Assembly (NCBI RefSeq): GCF_028657195.3 | Contig: NZ_JANCPR020000042.1 | Location: forward strand, 17,117 to 81,116 | Source: Streptomyces iconiensis | GTDB lineage: Bacteria > Actinomycetota > Actinomycetes > Streptomycetales > Streptomycetaceae | Length of the DNA: 64,000 bases | Direction: 5' to 3' | Part shown: one piece after another, positions 44,938 through 53,858 of the stretch | Position numbering within the stretch: position 1 is the first letter of the stretch | Layout: every line of letters starts with the position of its first letter | Translations under genes and position numbers: made by a program | The notes under the pieces: model-generated | What the model saw: the letters and a program-made list of their open reading frames with translations, nothing else | Database searches by the model: none | What the model was told of the DNA's origin: nothing

Positions 44938-46011
44938 ATGACGACAAGCCCCGACGTGCTCGACAGTTCGCCGAAGGCTGCCACCACCGACGGCTCGGCC
45001 GCAGGCGCAGACACATCCGGAAACCCTCTCCCGTCCGCCACGCTGGGCGGTGAGCAGCGGCGGTCGGTTGAGCAGATCGCGCTGCTCGCGTTCATCGCCG
45101 TCCCGTTCATCGCGCTGGTCGCCGCGGTGCCGCTGGCGTGGGGCTGGGGTGTGAGCTGGCTGGATCTGGGTCTGCTGGTCGCGATGTATTACATCGGCTG
45201 CCACGGCATCACCATCGGGTTCCACCGTTACTTCACGCACGGCGCCTTCAAGGCGAAGCGGCCGTTGCGCATCGCTTTGGCGATCATGGGTTCCATGGCG
45301 GTCGAAGGACCCCTGGTGCGCTGGGTCGCCGACCACCGCAAGCACCACAAGTACTCCGACGCCGACGGCGACCCGCACTCGCCGTGGAAGTACGGGGAGA
45401 CGGTCCCGGCCCTGATGAAGGGCCTGTGGTGGGCGCACATGGCGTGGATGTTCGACGAGGAGCAGACGCCGCAGCACAAGTACGCACCCGACCTGATCAA
45501 GGACTCGGCGCTGCGTGCCGTCTCGCGGCAGTTCGTGCTGTGGACGGTCATCTCGCTGTTGATCCCGCCGCTGGTCGGCGGCCTGGCGACCTGGTCGTGG
45601 CAGGGTGCGGCGACCGCGTTCTTCTGGGGCTCGCTGGTGCGGGTCGCCCTGCTGCACCATGTGACGTGGTCGATCAACTCGATCTGTCACGCCGTCGGCA
45701 AGCGCCCCTTCAAGTCCCGTGACAAGTCCGGGAACGTGTGGTGGCTCGCGGTCCTGTCCTGCGGCGAGTCGTGGCACAACCTGCACCACGCGGACCCGAC
45801 CTGTGCCCGGCACGGCGTCGAGCGCTGGCAGATCGACTCCAGCGCGCGCATCATCCGCTGGTTCGAGAAGGCCGGCTGGGCGTACGACGTGCGCTGGCCC
45901 AAGCAGGACCGGCTGGACTCGCGCCGTTCCGACGGCGACACCCCGCGCCGCCCCGACGCCAAGGGACAGAAGGAATCCCGCCGCGAGAAGGAGCCGGCGC
46001 AGGCGGCATGA
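44938..46011 (+). CDS. Membrane acyl-CoA (delta-9 type) fatty acid desaturase
   Basis: 357 residues, ATG at 44938. The three His boxes that bind two irons are HRYFTHG, HRKHHKYSD and HNLHHADPTCARHG. Hydrophobic pairs at about 42-82 and 195-235 place it in the membrane. It introduces a double bond in saturated acyl chains and so controls membrane fluidity. The last 35 residues are charged and Pro-rich. Followed closely by a TetR regulator that probably binds its promoter. Confidence 0.93.
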   Translation: MTTSPDVLDSSPKAATTDGSAAGADTSGNPLPSATLGGEQRRSVEQIALLAFIAVPFIALVAAVPLAWGWGVSWLDLGLLVAMYYIGCHGITIGFHRYFTHGAFKAKRPLRIALAIMGSMAVEGPLVRWVADHRKHHKYSDADGDPHSPWKYGETVPALMKGLWWAHMAWMFDEEQTPQHKYAPDLIKDSALRAVSRQFVLWTVISLLIPPLVGGLATWSWQGAATAFFWGSLVRVALLHHVTWSINSICHAVGKRPFKSRDKSGNVWWLAVLSCGESWHNLHHADPTCARHGVERWQIDSSARIIRWFEKAGWAYDVRWPKQDRLDSRRSDGDTPRRPDAKGQKESRREKEPAQAA

Positions 46012-46054
46012 TGCTGTTCTGCCAGTGAGACAAGAGGGAAGGGCCCCGGACCCC

Positions 46055-46738
46055 GTGCCGACCGACGAGAGCGCCTCCGCATTCAGTGCGGAGCCGCCCC
46101 CCGCCAGCAGCACCAAGAAGCGCACACGCCGCCGGATGACCGGCAAGGAACGCCGCGAGCAACTGCTGGACATCGGCCGCACCCTCTTCGCCGAACGCGG
46201 CTTCGAGGGCACCTCGGTGGAGGAGATCGCGCACAAGGCAGGGGTCTCCAAGCCCGTGGTCTACGAGCACTTCGGCGGCAAGGAAGGTCTCTACGCCGTG
46301 GTGGTCGACCGGGAGATGCGCCGTCTCCTCGACATGGTCACCGGCGCGCTCACCGGCGGCCACCCGCGTGAGCTGCTCGAACAGGCCGCGTTCGCCCTGC
46401 TCGACTACATCGAGCAGTACACGGACGGCTTCCGCATCCTCGTCCGTGACTCGCCCGTCGCCCAGTCGACGGGCACGTTCGCCTCGCTGATCTCCGACAT
46501 CGCCACCCAGGTCGAGGACATCCTCGGCCGCGAGTTCAAGTCCCGCGGCTTCGACCCCAAGCTCTCCCCGCTCTACGCGCAGGCCCTGGTCGGCATGGTC
46601 GCCCTCACCGGCCAGTGGTGGCTCAACGTCCGCAAGCCGAAGAAGGCCGAGGTCGCCGCGCATCTCGTCAACCTCGCCTGGCACGGCCTGGACGGCCTGG
46701 AGCAGAAGCCCCGCCTCATAGGACACCGCCGCAGCTGA
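46055..46738 (+). CDS. TetR-family regulator, probable regulator of the desaturase
   Basis: 227 residues from GTG 46055; ATG 46136 would start just before the HTH. The DNA-binding region is REQLLDIGRTLFAERGFEGTSVEEIAHKAGVSKPVVYEHFGGKEGLY. The ligand domain is helical with QWWLNVRKPKKAEVAAHLVNLAWHGL. Position 43 bases after the desaturase and the tandem dyads in the desaturase promoter suggest acyl-CoA-responsive control of membrane unsaturation. Ligand not demonstrated. Confidence 0.85.
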   Translation: MPTDESASAFSAEPPPASSTKKRTRRRMTGKERREQLLDIGRTLFAERGFEGTSVEEIAHKAGVSKPVVYEHFGGKEGLYAVVVDREMRRLLDMVTGALTGGHPRELLEQAAFALLDYIEQYTDGFRILVRDSPVAQSTGTFASLISDIATQVEDILGREFKSRGFDPKLSPLYAQALVGMVALTGQWWLNVRKPKKAEVAAHLVNLAWHGLDGLEQKPRLIGHRRS

Positions 46739-46834
46739 GCCCTCACCCCGCCGGTCACCCGATGTGATGACCGTCGCCGAATCCGGCGGCTACCGTGGAA
46801 GCGCAGGACGAGAATCCCGCCCATGGGAGGAACT

Positions 46835-47473
46835 ATGACCGCCGAGCCGCTCTCAGCGCACGAGCCGGACCCGGAGCCCAAGCCTGCGCCCCAGCCCGGT
46901 TTCCGCTGGCCGGTGCCGCCCCGGGAAGGGTTCACCGTGGACGACCTGTACACGCTGCCCGACCTCCCGCCGCACACTGAACTGCTCGACGGGAGCTTGG
47001 TCTTCGTGAGTCCGCAACGGGATTTCCACAGCACAATGATTGACCTTCTGGCAACGGGACTCCGCGGTGCGGCGCCCACGTCGATGAAGGTCCGCCGCGA
47101 GATGACGGTGGTCCTCGACCGGCGTAACGCTCCGGAACCGGACATCTGTGTCGTCCGCGCCGACGCCGTCGGTGGGCTCGACCAGACCCGGTACGCCGCC
47201 GAGGACGTTGTGCTGGTCGTCGAGGTCATCTCGCCGGACTCCGAGGCTCGCGACCGTGATGCCAAGCCCCGCAAGTACGCCGCCGCCGGCATCCCTCACT
47301 TCTGGCTCGTGGAGATGGGCGACGGCGACGCGCACCCCATGGTCCGTGTCTACGAGCTGGACCCCGTGAATCACGTGTACGCGCTCACGGGCATCCACCA
47401 CGACCAGCTCAAGGTCCCCGTCCCGTTCGACCTGGGCATCGACATCACCCTGGACGCCCTGCGCGCCCTCTGA
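46835..47473 (+). CDS. Uma2-family (DUF820) PD-(D/E)XK nuclease-like protein
   Basis: 212 residues, ATG at 46835 with GGGAGGAAC upstream. The nuclease core pattern is present: PEPDICVVRADAV (Asp), then VLVVEVISPDSEARDRDAKPRKYAAAGIPHFWLV (Glu and Lys of the motif). Uma2 proteins are very abundant in actinomycetes and cyanobacteria and their function is unclear. The N-terminal 35 residues are Pro-rich. Single gene ending in a strong terminator. Confidence 0.85.
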   Translation: MTAEPLSAHEPDPEPKPAPQPGFRWPVPPREGFTVDDLYTLPDLPPHTELLDGSLVFVSPQRDFHSTMIDLLATGLRGAAPTSMKVRREMTVVLDRRNAPEPDICVVRADAVGGLDQTRYAAEDVVLVVEVISPDSEARDRDAKPRKYAAAGIPHFWLVEMGDGDAHPMVRVYELDPVNHVYALTGIHHDQLKVPVPFDLGIDITLDALRAL

Positions 47474-47499
47474 ACGGGCCCCGTACAGAGCTCGCCCGA

Positions 47500-47538
47500 C
47501 GCCGGCCGCTCCCCCGAATTCCGGTGGAGCGGCCGGCG
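47500..47538. terminator. Hairpin after the Uma2 gene
   Basis: 13-base perfect arms CGCCGGCCGCTCC (47500-47512) and GGAGCGGCCGGCG (47526-47538) with a 13-base loop, 27 bases after the stop. Confidence 0.75.
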
Positions 47539-47579
47539 CTTCGCGTGCTAGGACTGCCCGCACGGTCCTCGGAGAGCTG

Positions 47580-48083
47580 GTGCAACTGCGGGCGTTGGAG
47601 CCGTGCGACGCGGAGTCGCTGTGGCGGTGGAACAACGACCCGGACGTCATGCGCTGGATGGACACCTACTACGTCCAGAGCCTCGCCGGAGTGCGCCGGC
47701 GCCTGGAGGAGCGGGCGCGCAACACCTACGGGGACACGCTGTACGGCATCGAGACCCGGGAGGGCGGCGCGCTCATCGGCCTCGTACGCCTGCGTGACGC
47801 CGAACCCGAGACCGGATGCGCGGAGTTGGACCTCTATATCGGCGAGAAGGACCACTGCTACGCCACCGACGCGCTGCGCACGATGTGCCGCTACGGCTTC
47901 GACACCCTGCGCCTGCACAAGATCTCCCTGACGGTCGTCACGGAGAACCACGCCGCGCACCACCTCTACCAGAAGGCCGGCTTCGTGGAAGAGGGCCGCC
48001 TGCGCCAGGTCTTCCGCCGGGATGGCCAGTGGTACGACATGTTCACGATGGGCCTGCTGGAAGGTGAGCTGCGGCCCGCCTGA
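47580..48083 (+). CDS. GNAT-family N-acetyltransferase (RimJ/RimL type)
   Basis: 167 residues, GTG at 47580 with GGAGAG close upstream. Core motifs LDLYIGEKDHCYATDALRTMCRYGF and LHKISLTVVTENHAAHHLYQKAGFVEEGRLRQ fit ribosomal-protein Ala acetyltransferase-like enzymes. Acceptor unknown. The canonical Q/RxxGxG/A loop is altered to HCYATDA, which may weaken acetyl-CoA binding. Convergent with the next gene. Confidence 0.82.
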   Translation: MQLRALEPCDAESLWRWNNDPDVMRWMDTYYVQSLAGVRRRLEERARNTYGDTLYGIETREGGALIGLVRLRDAEPETGCAELDLYIGEKDHCYATDALRTMCRYGFDTLRLHKISLTVVTENHAAHHLYQKAGFVEEGRLRQVFRRDGQWYDMFTMGLLEGELRPA

Positions 48084-48107
48084 CGGCGCGGACCAGCCGC
48101 CGTGCCC

Positions 48108-48422
48108 TCACTGCTGCCCCTTCTTCCGCAGCTTCCGCGCGTCCCGCTTACGGCGCCCGAATCCCCGGGTCGACCGTTCCGTCTCGTCGACGATCTCGCG
48201 TACGCCCCGCTCCAGCTTCCCGAAGAAGTCCTGCCCCGCGTCCACGAGATGGCTGCTCCCCGGCGGCACGGGCCGGCCCATCGCCGCCTCCGCGACGGCC
48301 TCCGCCTCACCCTCGACCCCACCGGCCCCCTGCCGCCTGCGCCGCGCGAGCTGCTGCCCGTAGGGCGTGTTCGGATCCGGGTTGTACGGCCCGTACGGGG
48401 AGGCCGGGGGCGGCGTGCTCAT
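48108..48422 (-). CDS. Small basic protein of unknown function
   Basis: 104 residues, ATG at 48422. The N-terminus is Pro/Tyr-rich (PPPASPYGPYNPDPNTPYGQQ); the C-terminal half is helical and basic, ending RRKRDARKLRKKGQQ. No known domain seen. It fits a conserved Streptomyces hypothetical type, judged only by composition. Confidence 0.6.
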   Translation of the reverse strand: MSTPPPASPYGPYNPDPNTPYGQQLARRRRQGAGGVEGEAEAVAEAAMGRPVPPGSSHLVDAGQDFFGKLERGVREIVDETERSTRGFGRRKRDARKLRKKGQQ

Positions 48423-48532
48423 CGGGATTCCTTCCCGGTCGGATATGTGCCACGGGGCTCCCCCGACACCGGGTCGCCCGCCCACCCACCCTAATCCGGG
48501 TGCCGGGGCCGCCGGCGGGCATGTCACGCTGG

Positions 48533-49217
48533 ATGGGCGAGGAAACCGGTGATCACCTGGCGCGGGACCCGTATCCGCTGCGTGGCCGGGTCGCGCTCGT
48601 CACCGGGGTGAGCCGTCCCGGGGGCGAGAGTCGCCGATGCCCATGCCGACCTCGCCGAGCCGGACGCCCCACGGCGTGTACTCGACGCCGCCGTCGCGGA
48701 GTTCGGGCACGTCGACATCCTGGTCTGCAACCACGCGGTGAGCGGACAGGATGGCCCGCTGGGGGAACTGACCGTGGCCGAACTCGACCGTCACTGGGCC
48801 GTCGACGCGCGCTCCTGCATCCTGCTCACCCAGGCGTTCGCCAACCAGCACGACGGGCGCCCCGGCGGTGCGGTGATCTTCATGACGTCGGGCCAGCATC
48901 TCGGCCCGCTGCCGGGAGAGGTGGCCTATGCCGCCGCCAAGGCCGCACTGGCCGGTATCACGACGACACTGGCCGACCAGCTCGCCGATCAGGCGATCCG
49001 GCTCAACGCCGTCAACCCGGGCCCGGTGAACACCGGTTACCTCACCGAGGGCATGTGGGAGACCGTCGCCCCCCTGTTCCCCGCTGGGCGCTACGGTGAG
49101 CCCGACGACCCCGCCCGCCTGATCGGCTGGCTGGTCACCGACGAGGCTCGGTGGATCACCGGGCAGGTCCTCAACACCGAGGCGGGCTTCGCCCGTTGGC
49201 ACCCCCGACCCGCATAG
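48533..49217 (+). pseudogene. Short-chain dehydrogenase/reductase, frameshifted and internally deleted
   Basis: The start (ATG 48533) encodes LRGRVALVTGVSRPGG, the beginning of an SDR Rossmann motif, then sense is lost near 48627. In the +1 frame sense resumes with DAAVAEFGHVDILVCNHAVSG and runs to 49217 with AYAAAKAALAGITTTLADQL and the C-terminal VLNTEAGF. About 35-40 residues of the cofactor-binding region expected between the two parts are missing. A separate protein starting at GTG/ATG near 48738 would lack the cofactor site. Best read as a decayed gene. Confidence 0.7.
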
Positions 49218-49722
49218 GCTCCGGGCGGCCGGCGACGACCCGGACCCGGCACCCGGCCCTTCGTTTCCAAGGCTCAAGGCGGGGACGCGGATACCGGAAA
49301 GTAATTTTCGGGGCTCCGAGGGCCGCCGGTTGCGTGGCCCGCCTTCGAATGCGGGGCAACGAAGGATCTTGAATGGAAGTTCCGACAGCGGAAAACTTCC
49401 TGCGTACGACGCCGAGTTGGCATATCTCTTCATGTGAGTTGCGGCACGCGAACACAAAGGTGCGGGCACTCCATGCAACGGCCTTCGTTTACAAGGCCGC
49501 TGGTCACCAGCCTGTGCGTACGCGCGCTCGCGGAACGATCAGAAAGGCCGCTGCACGCAGTGCCATAACGCCCGGACGCAATAGGTCAGTTCGGACACCG
49601 AGTCGGACACAAGTACCTGTAATCTGCTCGCCTGTCGCACGTCCTTCCCCACCGCCCGCGGTTCGGGACCTCCGCGCGGGGTTCAGGAGCCACGTAAGGC
49701 ACCCCGGGAAAGAAGGTGCGAC
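49218..49722. other. Lower-GC intergenic region
   Basis: About 500 bases with markedly lower GC than the surroundings and no convincing gene. A short dyad GGCCTT-7-AAGGCC lies at 49480-49498. Sequence near 49600-49660 could hold the promoter of the small ORF at 49723. Confidence 0.4.
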
Positions 49723-49848
49723 ATGACGGCCGACCTCGACCCCGAGGGAGGCCGCAACAGGCGAAAGCGGATCGAGGACCTGCTGGGTCACCTCAGTCTG
49801 CTTTACGCGATCTACAAGATCGTGTGCGAGGTGTTCTCGCCCCTGTAA
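49723..49848 (+). CDS. Small ORF, 41 residues, possible amphipathic peptide
   Basis: ATG at 49723 is preceded by GGGAAAGAAGGTG, a fair ribosome-binding site, and the frame ends in TAA at 49846-49848. The product has a charged N-terminal half (DPEGGRNRRKRIEDLLGH) and a hydrophobic C-terminal half (LSLLYAIYKIVCEVFSPL) with one Cys. A small dyad (GGCCG-CTGGAA-CGGCC) follows the stop. Third-position GC is high in this stretch although the flanks are AT-richer, which favours real coding. Function unknown. Confidence 0.5.
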   Translation: MTADLDPEGGRNRRKRIEDLLGHLSLLYAIYKIVCEVFSPL

Positions 49849-50285
49849 ACAGGAAGTCCCGGCCGCTGGAACGGCCGAGACCCTGTGATGCGGCACGGGA
49901 GCCTCACCTTCAAGTCCACCAGACGGCGAGGGTGGGGCTCTCTCTGCTGTCGCACGCTGCTGTGCACGTTGTGCCGTGCACATGGCACTCAGAGTGACCC
50001 AAGACGCAGCTTACGGTCCCCACCGTGCCGACAGCGGCTCCATTTTGCCTGCTCCCCGGGGTTCTGGCGAGGGCCCAGATGCCGGTTCGTCACCGTCACC
50101 ACACGGAATCAGAGGGAATCCTGCCTGCTCACACGGATCACGGAGGGGCAGCGTGACGCACATCACTCGTACACCCACACGTGTGAACGGGGCGGAGTGA
50201 CCGGCACCTTGTCAGGGGGTGGCACTACGATGCGCGCGCCAACGCCCCCTGGGGGCAGCGGAGTTGGGTGTTGCCGACGGCCCAC
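49849..50285. other. Intergenic region without a recognisable gene
   Basis: About 440 bases before the convergent end of tam. A CACACGTGTG palindrome (about 50174-50183) and CGCCCCCTGGGGGC (near 50249) are visible. Several short frames exist but none has both a ribosome-binding site and coherent codon use. Confidence 0.35.
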
Positions 50286-51080
50286 TCAGCGCTTGGTCGC
50301 CACGGCGAAGACGCGGCGGAAGGGGAAGGCCGTCACCCCGTCGTCGCCGGGTGGGTAGGCCGCGCGGAGGGTCGCCGCGTAGTCGGCGAGGAAGGCGTCG
50401 CGGGCCTCGGGGTCGCCGTTGAGGAGGGTGAGGACGGGGCGGAGGGTCGTGCCCTTGACCCAGTCGAGGACGGGGTCGGGGCCGGTGAGGAGGTGGAGGT
50501 AGGTGGTCTCCCAGGTGTCGGTCTCGCAGCCGAGGGGGCGCAGGACGGCGGCGTATCCGGCCGGGTCGAGGACCGGTTCGGGGCGGGGCTCGGTGCCCAG
50601 GCGGGCGCGCCAGCGCGGGGAGTTGCGCAGTTCGGCGAGGAGTGTGTGGCTGGGCGCCCCGAAGTTGCCGGGCACCTGGAAGGCGAGGACACCGCCCGGG
50701 GGGAGCGCGTCGATCCAGGCGGGGAACGCCCCGGCGTGCCCCGGCACCCAGTGGAGGGCCGCGTTGGAGAAGAGGAGGCCGAACTCTTCGGCGGGGTCGG
50801 GGCGCCAGGTGGCGAGGTCGGCGTGGGCGAAGTCGAGCCCTTCGCGGGCCAGGGCGCCGGCCTCCTTGAGCATCGCGGCCGAGTTGTCGTAACCGGTGAT
50901 GTGCGCACCGGGCCAGCGCTCGGCGAGCACGGTACTGGGCCCGCCGGGGCCGCAGCCGAGGTCCGCGATGCGGGGCCGCCCCGGCTGACCGGGGAGGTCG
51001 GCCGGCACATGGGCGAGGAGGTCATGGAGGGGGCGGAGGCGGTGCCCCGCGTGACGGAGATACTGCTGCGGGTTCCACAT
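50286..51080 (-). CDS. tam: Trans-aconitate 2-methyltransferase
   Basis: 264 residues, ATG at 51080. SAM-binding motif I is IADLGCGPGGPSTVLAERWPG; family features are MWNPQQYL at the start, SNAALHWVPGH and FQVPGNFGAPSH. It methylates trans-aconitate, relieving inhibition of aconitase. Divergent from a MarR gene across a 22-base palindrome, an arrangement described for tam/tamR of Streptomyces coelicolor. Confidence 0.92.
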   Translation of the reverse strand: MWNPQQYLRHAGHRLRPLHDLLAHVPADLPGQPGRPRIADLGCGPGGPSTVLAERWPGAHITGYDNSAAMLKEAGALAREGLDFAHADLATWRPDPAEEFGLLFSNAALHWVPGHAGAFPAWIDALPPGGVLAFQVPGNFGAPSHTLLAELRNSPRWRARLGTEPRPEPVLDPAGYAAVLRPLGCETDTWETTYLHLLTGPDPVLDWVKGTTLRPVLTLLNGDPEARDAFLADYAATLRAAYPPGDDGVTAFPFRRVFAVATKR

Positions 51081-51099
51081 GGAGGCAGCCTGCCCGCAT

Positions 51100-51121
51100 A
51101 GTCTCTTGACGTCAAGAGACT
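51100..51121. promoter_or_regulatory. 22-base perfect palindrome, TamR operator
   Basis: AGTCTCTTGAC followed by its exact complement GTCAAGAGACT, centred between 51110 and 51111. It lies 20 bases before the tam start and 31 before the MarR gene, so one dimer could control both. The position and symmetry match a MarR-family operator. Confidence 0.85.
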
Positions 51122-51151
51122 TCACGTCGACACAACCTCTACACTGACCCC

Positions 51152-51646
51152 ATGGAGGACGAGGTCGACCGTTTGGTGACAGCATGGCGCCGCGAGCGCC
51201 CTGACCTCGACGTGGAGCCCTTGGAGGTACTCAGCCGGGTCAGCAGACTGGCCAGGCACCTGGACCGCGCGCGGCGCATCGCGTTCACCGAGCACGGTCT
51301 CGAACCGTGGGAGTTCGACGTACTGACCGCGCTACGGCGCGCGGGGACGCCGTACCAGCTCTCGCCGGGCCAGCTTCTCACGCAGACGCTGGTCACCTCG
51401 GGCACGATGACCAACCGCATCGACAGGCTCGCCAAGAAGGGCCTCGTCGAGCGCCTCCCCGACCCCAGTGACCGGCGGGGTGTCCTCGTACGGCTGACCG
51501 AGGAGGGGCGTGACAGGGGCGACAGCGCGCTCGCCGGGCTCCTGGACCAGGAACGCGCGATCCTCGTTGAGCTGTCCCCTCTGCAACGGGGTGAACTGGC
51601 CTCGCTGCTGCGGCAGTTGACCGCACCGTTCGACAACATCCCCTGA
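51152..51646 (+). CDS. tamR: MarR-family regulator TamR
   Basis: 164 residues, ATG at 51152. Winged-helix pattern: LTQTLVTSGTMTNRIDRLAKKGLVERLPDPSDRRGVLVRLTEEG, with an N-terminal helix extension rich in Asp/Arg typical of the TamR/UrtR group. In S. coelicolor TamR responds to trans-aconitate and related acids and derepresses tam. The shared palindrome supports the same circuit here. Confidence 0.9.
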   Translation: MEDEVDRLVTAWRRERPDLDVEPLEVLSRVSRLARHLDRARRIAFTEHGLEPWEFDVLTALRRAGTPYQLSPGQLLTQTLVTSGTMTNRIDRLAKKGLVERLPDPSDRRGVLVRLTEEGRDRGDSALAGLLDQERAILVELSPLQRGELASLLRQLTAPFDNIP

Positions 51647-51776
51647 CGGCAGCCCTCTTGTGATGCCCGCCCTCCCCGTGGCATGGCAAGGCACCGCATG
51701 GCACCCCATGGCACTCCGGGGCGCCCTCCGTGGGTGACCTGGCAGGTGGTGTCGCGCTGCCCGTACCATCACGCGC

Positions 51777-52538
51777 ATGGCCATGGGTGCACGCTTCGTA
51801 GGACGTACCGTCATCGTCACCGGTGGCGGGACGGGCATCGGCGCCGCCACAGCGCACCGCCTGGCCGACGAGGGCGCGGCGGTGGTGATCCTCGACAACG
51901 AGGAGGCCGGGGCGCACCGTACGGCCCGCGAGATCACCGCTTCAGGGGGCAGGGCCGCCTTCGTTCTGGGGGACGTGACCGACGAACCGGCGTGGGCGAG
52001 AGCGGTGGCGACCGCGCGTTCCGGATTCGGGCCCGTCGACGGGCTGGTCAGCAACGCGGCGCTCGTCAAGTGCGGCCCCGCCGACGCGATTTCGCTCAGC
52101 GACTGGGAGTCGCAGCTCGCCGTCAACCTCACCGGTACGTTCCTCGGCGTCCGCGCCTGCGTCGACGACCTGCGCGAACAGGGCGGCTCCATCGTGCTGA
52201 CCTCGTCCGTGCACGCGCTCGTCGGCCTGCCGGGGCGCCCCGCCTACGCGGCGAGCAAGGCCGGGCTCACGGGCCTGGGGCGCCAACTGGCCGTCGACTA
52301 CGGGCCGGAGGTGCGCGTCAACTGTGTACTGCCGGGGCCGATCATGACGCGCGCCTGGGAGGGCATCGCGGAGGACGACGTGAGGCGGAGCGCCGAACAG
52401 ACCGTCGCGCGGCGGCACGGCACCCCGGAAGAGGTCGCCGCCTCGGTCGCGTTCCTGCTCTCCGACGACGCCTCGTACGTGACCGGCTCCAACCTGGTCG
52501 TGGACGGCGGCTGGAGCGTCTACAAGCAGTCGTCCTAG
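51777..52538 (+). CDS. Short-chain dehydrogenase/reductase
   Basis: 253 residues, ATG at 51777. Complete classical SDR: TVIVTGGGTGIGAATAHRLA (cofactor), NAAL in place of NNAG, catalytic Ser in VLTSSVHA, Tyr/Lys in PAYAASKAGLTGLG, and the C-terminal SNLVVDGGWSVYK. Asp54 at the end of strand 2 (VVILDNEE) suggests NAD preference. Substrate unknown. Confidence 0.88.
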   Translation: MAMGARFVGRTVIVTGGGTGIGAATAHRLADEGAAVVILDNEEAGAHRTAREITASGGRAAFVLGDVTDEPAWARAVATARSGFGPVDGLVSNAALVKCGPADAISLSDWESQLAVNLTGTFLGVRACVDDLREQGGSIVLTSSVHALVGLPGRPAYAASKAGLTGLGRQLAVDYGPEVRVNCVLPGPIMTRAWEGIAEDDVRRSAEQTVARRHGTPEEVAASVAFLLSDDASYVTGSNLVVDGGWSVYKQSS

Positions 52539-52692
52539 CCGGCCCGGTCGTCCTGGCCGGGCCGGCCGTCCCGGCTGTGACGGCCGTCGTGGCCTTACCC
52601 GTCGGCCTGGCCCGTGGCGCATCGCCGCGTGCGCTTCCGCCCGTGCCCCGGCGCTGTGGTCCGGGCCTCTTCCTCCGGTCTCCTCCGGTGCT

Positions 52693-53511
52693 TCACCGCG
52701 CGCCGACGGGTTCCAGCTCGGCGGGGCCCACGCCCGCGCGGCGGGCCAGGGCGACGGCCGCGAGGGTGGAGTGGACGCCGAGCTTGCCGAGAACGTTCTG
52801 CATATGGGTCCGCACGGTGTGCGGGGAGAGATACAGGCGTTCGGCCACGGCCTTGCGGCCGAGGCCCGCCACCATGCAGCGCAGGACCTCGCGCTCGCGC
52901 GGGGTCAGCGACTCCACCAGCCGCTCGCTCTCGGTGCGGTGCTTGCGCGTGGCGGTGAGTTCCTTGAGTACGCCGGTCAGCAGTGCGGGCGGCAGGTGCG
53001 TCTCGTCCTTGAGCACGCCCCGGATGACCTGGAGCAGCCGCGAGAGCGAGCAGTCCTTGGCGACCCAGCCGCCCGCGCCCGCCTGGAGCGCGGCTGCGGC
53101 GTGCCGGGGGTCGTCGCGCTCGGCGAGGACGACGGTGCGCACCTGGGCGTAGTCCGAGCGCACACGTGCCACCAGTGGCAGTCCGCCCGTGGGGTCAGCG
53201 GCGCCGGAGCCGTTGTCGTCGTGTGCTCCGGTCGCCTTGGCGGGTGTCTCGCCGTTGGTCGCGCCGGCGCCGAAGGGCGCGACGGAGCCCACGGGCGCCG
53301 TGCCCATGTGCAGGGGCGCACCGAGGTCGGCGTCGACAAGGAGTACGTCGAAGCGCCGCCCCTCGGCGGCGGCGCGTTCCAGGTGCCGCAGTGCGGCAGC
53401 GCCGCTGCCTGCCGCGGCGACCTCCACGTCCTGCTCCGCCGCGAGCGCGGCGGCCAAGGACTCGGCGAAAATGCGGTGGTCGTCGACCACCAGCACACGA
53501 ATACGTTGCAT
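52693..53511 (-). CDS. NarL/LuxR-type response regulator with an extended receiver loop
   Basis: 272 residues, ATG at 53511. Receiver domain RVLVVDDHRIFAESLAAAL with phosphoacceptor Asp60 (DVLLVDADLG) and the conserved Lys in GGWVAKD. After strand 3 there is an unusual Gly/Ala/Thr-rich insertion of about 45 residues. The LuxR HTH is LTPREREVLRCMVAGLGRKAVAERLYLSPHTVRTHMQNVLGKLGV. No kinase gene is adjacent. The SDR is convergent with it. Confidence 0.87.
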   Translation of the reverse strand: MQRIRVLVVDDHRIFAESLAAALAAEQDVEVAAAGSGAAALRHLERAAAEGRRFDVLLVDADLGAPLHMGTAPVGSVAPFGAGATNGETPAKATGAHDDNGSGAADPTGGLPLVARVRSDYAQVRTVVLAERDDPRHAAAALQAGAGGWVAKDCSLSRLLQVIRGVLKDETHLPPALLTGVLKELTATRKHRTESERLVESLTPREREVLRCMVAGLGRKAVAERLYLSPHTVRTHMQNVLGKLGVHSTLAAVALARRAGVGPAELEPVGAR

Positions 53512-53858
53512 GGCACCCCCTGGCAGTGCGAGCACGGCGCCCGGCACGGGGGTCGCACAGCCGCACGACCGCCGCCGTGTTGCTGCTTGCCCCGCCCCTG
53601 GCGTCGTACCCGGCTGTCTCGCCCCCTGATCAGCACCGGCCCCCACCGGTGCTGTGCATCAGGTTCAGAGTACGGCTGGGGTGTGTCAACGGAAGACAAA
53701 TGACGAAACTGTTTTCCCGCCACGGCACAAACCGCCGCTTCCCGCCTCAAAGCCGCCTCACGACGGCGCTCGCCCTGTCCTGTGGCGCCGCTCGCGCTGT
53801 CGCGCGGGCGGCACCCGATCCGCCCTGCGGGCGCCCGGCGCCCGCCTCCTGGCCGTGC
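53512..53858. other. Intergenic region between galK and a response regulator gene
   Basis: About 350 bases with no gene. On the minus strand TTGACA (complement of 53684-53689) could be a -35 box for the regulator. The galK end is followed by CG-rich sequence without a strong hairpin. Confidence 0.35.

Noticed and set aside
48738..49217. An intact short SDR starting at 48738
   Set aside because: It would lack the NAD(P)-binding motif, which is found partly upstream in another frame, so a pseudogene is the better reading.
51100..51121. The TTGAC/GTCAA content of the tam palindrome as a link to the cluster motif
   Set aside because: The arms are in the opposite orientation (CTTGAC-GTCAAG rather than GTCAAG-n-CTTGAC) and the site fits the well-known TamR operator, so common regulation is not supported.
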